Assembly: GCF_000733125.1 (NCBI RefSeq) | Contig: NZ_JPHU01000011.1 | Coordinates: 62,001-126,000, forward strand | DNA: 64,000 nt | Direction: 5' to 3' | Origin: Parvularcula oceani | Lineage (GTDB): Bacteria > Pseudomonadota > Alphaproteobacteria > Caulobacterales > Parvularculaceae | In this document: positions 62,308-64,000 of the stretch, piece after piece | Layout: each line of letters starts with the position of its first letter | Numbering within the stretch: position 1 is the stretch's first letter | The notes under the pieces: model-generated | Databases searched by the model: none | Told to the model about the DNA's origin: nothing | The model's input: the letters and a program-made list of their open reading frames with translations, nothing else | Position numbers and translations under genes: made by a program

Positions 62308-62411
62308 AGGGACACCCCGAAACCGAGAGGATGGTTCCGGGGATAGGGGAGCCGCCGGGCGCTTCCGAGGCTGCCGGATGATGCGCCCGGGCGGCGGAGG
62401 GCCGGGCGCGG

Positions 62412-63842
62412 TCACAGGCGTCTCACGGGCCTGCCATTGACCCGGACGTCTTCGAGCCGCAGGCCCTCCGTATGCGCAATGATGCTGGGCTCGATGACGC
62501 CGCCGAAGGCGCAGTCGCGCAGCACGATATCGCGCACCGGCGCCCCCGGCAGGCCCTGCAGATCGAGCACGCGGATCGCATGCTCGACCCGCAGGCCGTC
62601 CACCACCAGGCGCCGCAGGACGGGAGTGAAGGGGCCGTCGGCGCCTTCCTCGTAGTTGAAATCGCAGGTGATCGCGGCCCGGCCGACCCGGCCGACATCG
62701 ACGTTCCGCACGAAGACGTCTTCGATGACGCCGCCGCGCATGGCGTTGTTCTTGAAGCGGAGCGCGTACCAGAGGTCCGGGCTGTCCATGCGGCAGTCCT
62801 CGACGAAGACCGAATGCGCGCCCCCGGAGATCTCGCTTCCGATGACGACGCCGCCATGGCCGGCTTTCATCTCGCACCGGCGTACGAGAATGTTTCGTGC
62901 GGGAACCGAAAGCCGCCTGCCGTCCGCATTGCGCCCTGACTTGATGGCGATGCAGTCGTCGCCCGTGTCGAAATGGCAGCGCTGGATCACCATGCCGTCG
63001 ACGGATTCGGGATTGCAGCCGTCATTGTTCGGCCCGTGCCCCGCGACCGTCACGTCCTCGACGAGGACATTGCGGCAGAGGACCGGATGCAGGTTCCAGA
63101 AGGGCGCGGCCTCGAGGCGGACGCCGCGCACCGCCACGTTCGCGCATCGGTAGAATTCGATGAAGCTCGGGCGCAGGAAATGATCGGTGCCGAATACCCG
63201 CTCCTCGACCGGAACGCCGCGCTCGGCCATCTCGAAGAGGGTGTCGCGGTCCGCCGTCTGGCTCGGCTCGCCCTCGCGCCAGCCGAAGCGTTCGGCGCCG
63301 CACCAGGGCCACCAGTGTTCGGTGTCGGCGCCGCCGTGCAGGATGCCTTGGCCGGTCACGGCGACGTTTTCCGCGTCGCGGGCATAGATGAGCGGCGAAT
63401 AATTATAGAGTTCCACGCCCTCATAGCGGGTCAGGACGAGCGGGTAATCGGCAGGATCGGTGCTGAAGAGGATGTGGGCGCCCCGCTCCAGATGGAGCTC
63501 GACATTCGAGCGCAGATGGATCGCGCCCGTCCGGTAGCGGCCGGGCGGCACCAAGACCCTGCCGCCGCCATCCTCGGCGCACTGCTCGATGGCGCGGGCG
63601 AAAGCGACGGTGTCCGCCGTTTCGCCGTCGGCCGCGGCGCCGGAGGCGAGGACCGAGACCGTCCTGTCCGGAAAGGTGGGGGCCTGCACTCTCGCCGCGA
63701 TCTTTTCGGCCTGCGCCCAGGGCCCGCCGCCCGGCCCGCGCGCCAGAGCGGGCGCGAAAAGAAAGGCGCTGCCGGCCGCGCCCAGGCGCAGCATGTCTCG
63801 GCGCGTCGCTTTCGCGGGCAGGGGGTCGGGGCGGCGCGGCAT
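62412..63842 (-). CDS. Exported GH28 polygalacturonase/rhamnogalacturonase-like enzyme
   Basis: The 476-residue protein has a Tat signal (ATRRDMLRLGAAGSAFLFAP) and a beta-helix with the canonical GH28 catalytic set: GPNNDGCNPESVDG (Asp), HFDTGDDCIAIKSGRN (Asp pair), GHGGVVIGSE (His), and RFKNN in place of RIK. It would hydrolyse pectin-type backbones in the periplasm, where TonB-imported oligosaccharides arrive. The gene order with a TonB receptor and the rhamnose operon favours rhamnogalacturonan-derived or rhamnose-containing substrates. Confidence 0.92.
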   Translation of the reverse strand: MPRRPDPLPAKATRRDMLRLGAAGSAFLFAPALARGPGGGPWAQAEKIAARVQAPTFPDRTVSVLASGAAADGETADTVAFARAIEQCAEDGGGRVLVPPGRYRTGAIHLRSNVELHLERGAHILFSTDPADYPLVLTRYEGVELYNYSPLIYARDAENVAVTGQGILHGGADTEHWWPWCGAERFGWREGEPSQTADRDTLFEMAERGVPVEERVFGTDHFLRPSFIEFYRCANVAVRGVRLEAAPFWNLHPVLCRNVLVEDVTVAGHGPNNDGCNPESVDGMVIQRCHFDTGDDCIAIKSGRNADGRRLSVPARNILVRRCEMKAGHGGVVIGSEISGGAHSVFVEDCRMDSPDLWYALRFKNNAMRGGVIEDVFVRNVDVGRVGRAAITCDFNYEEGADGPFTPVLRRLVVDGLRVEHAIRVLDLQGLPGAPVRDIVLRDCAFGGVIEPSIIAHTEGLRLEDVRVNGRPVRRL

Positions 63843-63886
63843 GCAATGAGCCTCTTTGTCTTGCGAAGGCGGACGGACATCCCAGC

Positions 63887-63926
63887 GACGGCGGGGCGCA
63901 GCCGCTGCCGGCTGCGCCCCGCCGTC
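63887..63926. terminator. Eighteen-pair perfect hairpin
   Basis: GACGGCGGGGCGCAGCCG (63887-63904) pairs perfectly with CGGCTGCGCCCCGCCGTC (63909-63926) around loop ctgc. It lies ten bases past the TonB-receptor stop and 44 before the GH28 start. No T-run follows; it probably reduces read-through or stabilises the receptor mRNA. Confidence 0.65.
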
Positions 63927-63935
63927 ACCTGCCGG

Positions 63936-64000
63936 TCAGAACTTCTTGTTCAGCCCGACGAAGAAGACGCGGCCCTGCACGTCATAGGTGGCCGGGATCG
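63936..64000 (-). CDS. TonB-dependent receptor, C-terminal end only
   Basis: Only the last 20 codons and stop are inside the window: IPATYDVQGRVFFVGLNKKF. The pattern of an aromatic-ending final beta strand (GR-x-F-x-x-G-x-x-x-x-F) is the classic C-terminus of an outer-membrane TonB-dependent receptor. It is upstream of the GH28 gene on the same strand, consistent with a polysaccharide-uptake locus. The remainder lies beyond the right edge. Confidence 0.75.
   Translation of the reverse strand, partial: IPATYDVQGRVFFVGLNKKF

Overview
The window is high-GC (about two thirds G+C by eye), densely coded chromosomal DNA of an alphaproteobacterium. Four observations point to a polarly organised, cell-cycle-regulated lineage such as Caulobacterales, Maricaulales or Parvularculales: a PodJ-like polar organiser (49588-51873) with GANTC methylation sites in its leader, two EcfG-type general-stress promoters (GGAAC-N17-CGTT, and GGAAC-N17-TGTT), a mitochondrial-like branched-chain amino acid catabolic set, and the ubiB-coaBC pair. 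The species cannot be named from sequence alone. No stretch longer than 300 bases lacks a gene.

Layout. 1-2850: a partial unknown gene, recR, an acidic-tailed lipoprotein and ahcY. 2963-5594: a BigR/SqrR-like reactive-sulfur locus (TauE/SafE exporter, rhodanese, ArsR-type repressor, and a divergent ETHE1-like persulfide dioxygenase) arranged around one palindrome that contains both -35 elements. 5521-9512: epimerase, low-molecular-weight phosphatase, priA. 9514-23732: branched-chain amino acid degradation (isobutyryl-CoA dehydrogenase, the E1alpha/E1beta/E2/E3 2-oxoacid dehydrogenase complex, isovaleryl-CoA dehydrogenase, methylcrotonyl-CoA carboxylase beta), interrupted by a stress catalase and several unknown genes. 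23738-31544: Tat-type amidohydrolase, ubiB, coaBC, a TraB/GumN lipoprotein, MscS, DUF3072 and a BaiN/HI0933-type flavoprotein.

31666-44420 is mainly envelope and signalling: an orphan OppA-like lipoprotein, two overlapping ArnT-like glycosyltransferases with a divergent GT2 enzyme, a PAS-(degenerate GGDEF)-EAL protein, a coupled hydrolase/kdsB/VanZ-like/galE-like operon, a PPP-family phosphatase, and the RNA modification pair rsmD-rluB. 44590-52534: OmpA-family lipoprotein, S9 peptidase, a DmdC/FadE-type acyl-CoA dehydrogenase, podJ and a DUF938 methyltransferase.

From a tRNA-Gly(CCC) gene (52597-52670) to the right edge lies a plant- or algal-sugar catabolic island. A seven-gene minus-strand operon encodes L-rhamnonate dehydratase, an FAH-family diketo-acid hydrolase, a keto-deoxy-rhamnonate dehydrogenase (SDR), a lactonase-type amidohydrolase, L-lactate dehydrogenase, the RhaT symporter and a GH28 glycosidase. 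The divergent strand carries L-rhamnose 1-dehydrogenase and an IclR regulator, followed by a second GH28 enzyme and the end of a TonB-dependent receptor. Together these predict uptake of oligosaccharides, periplasmic release of L-rhamnose, and non-phosphorylative oxidation through the diketo-hydrolase route to pyruvate plus L-lactate, with LldD converting the lactate to a second pyruvate.
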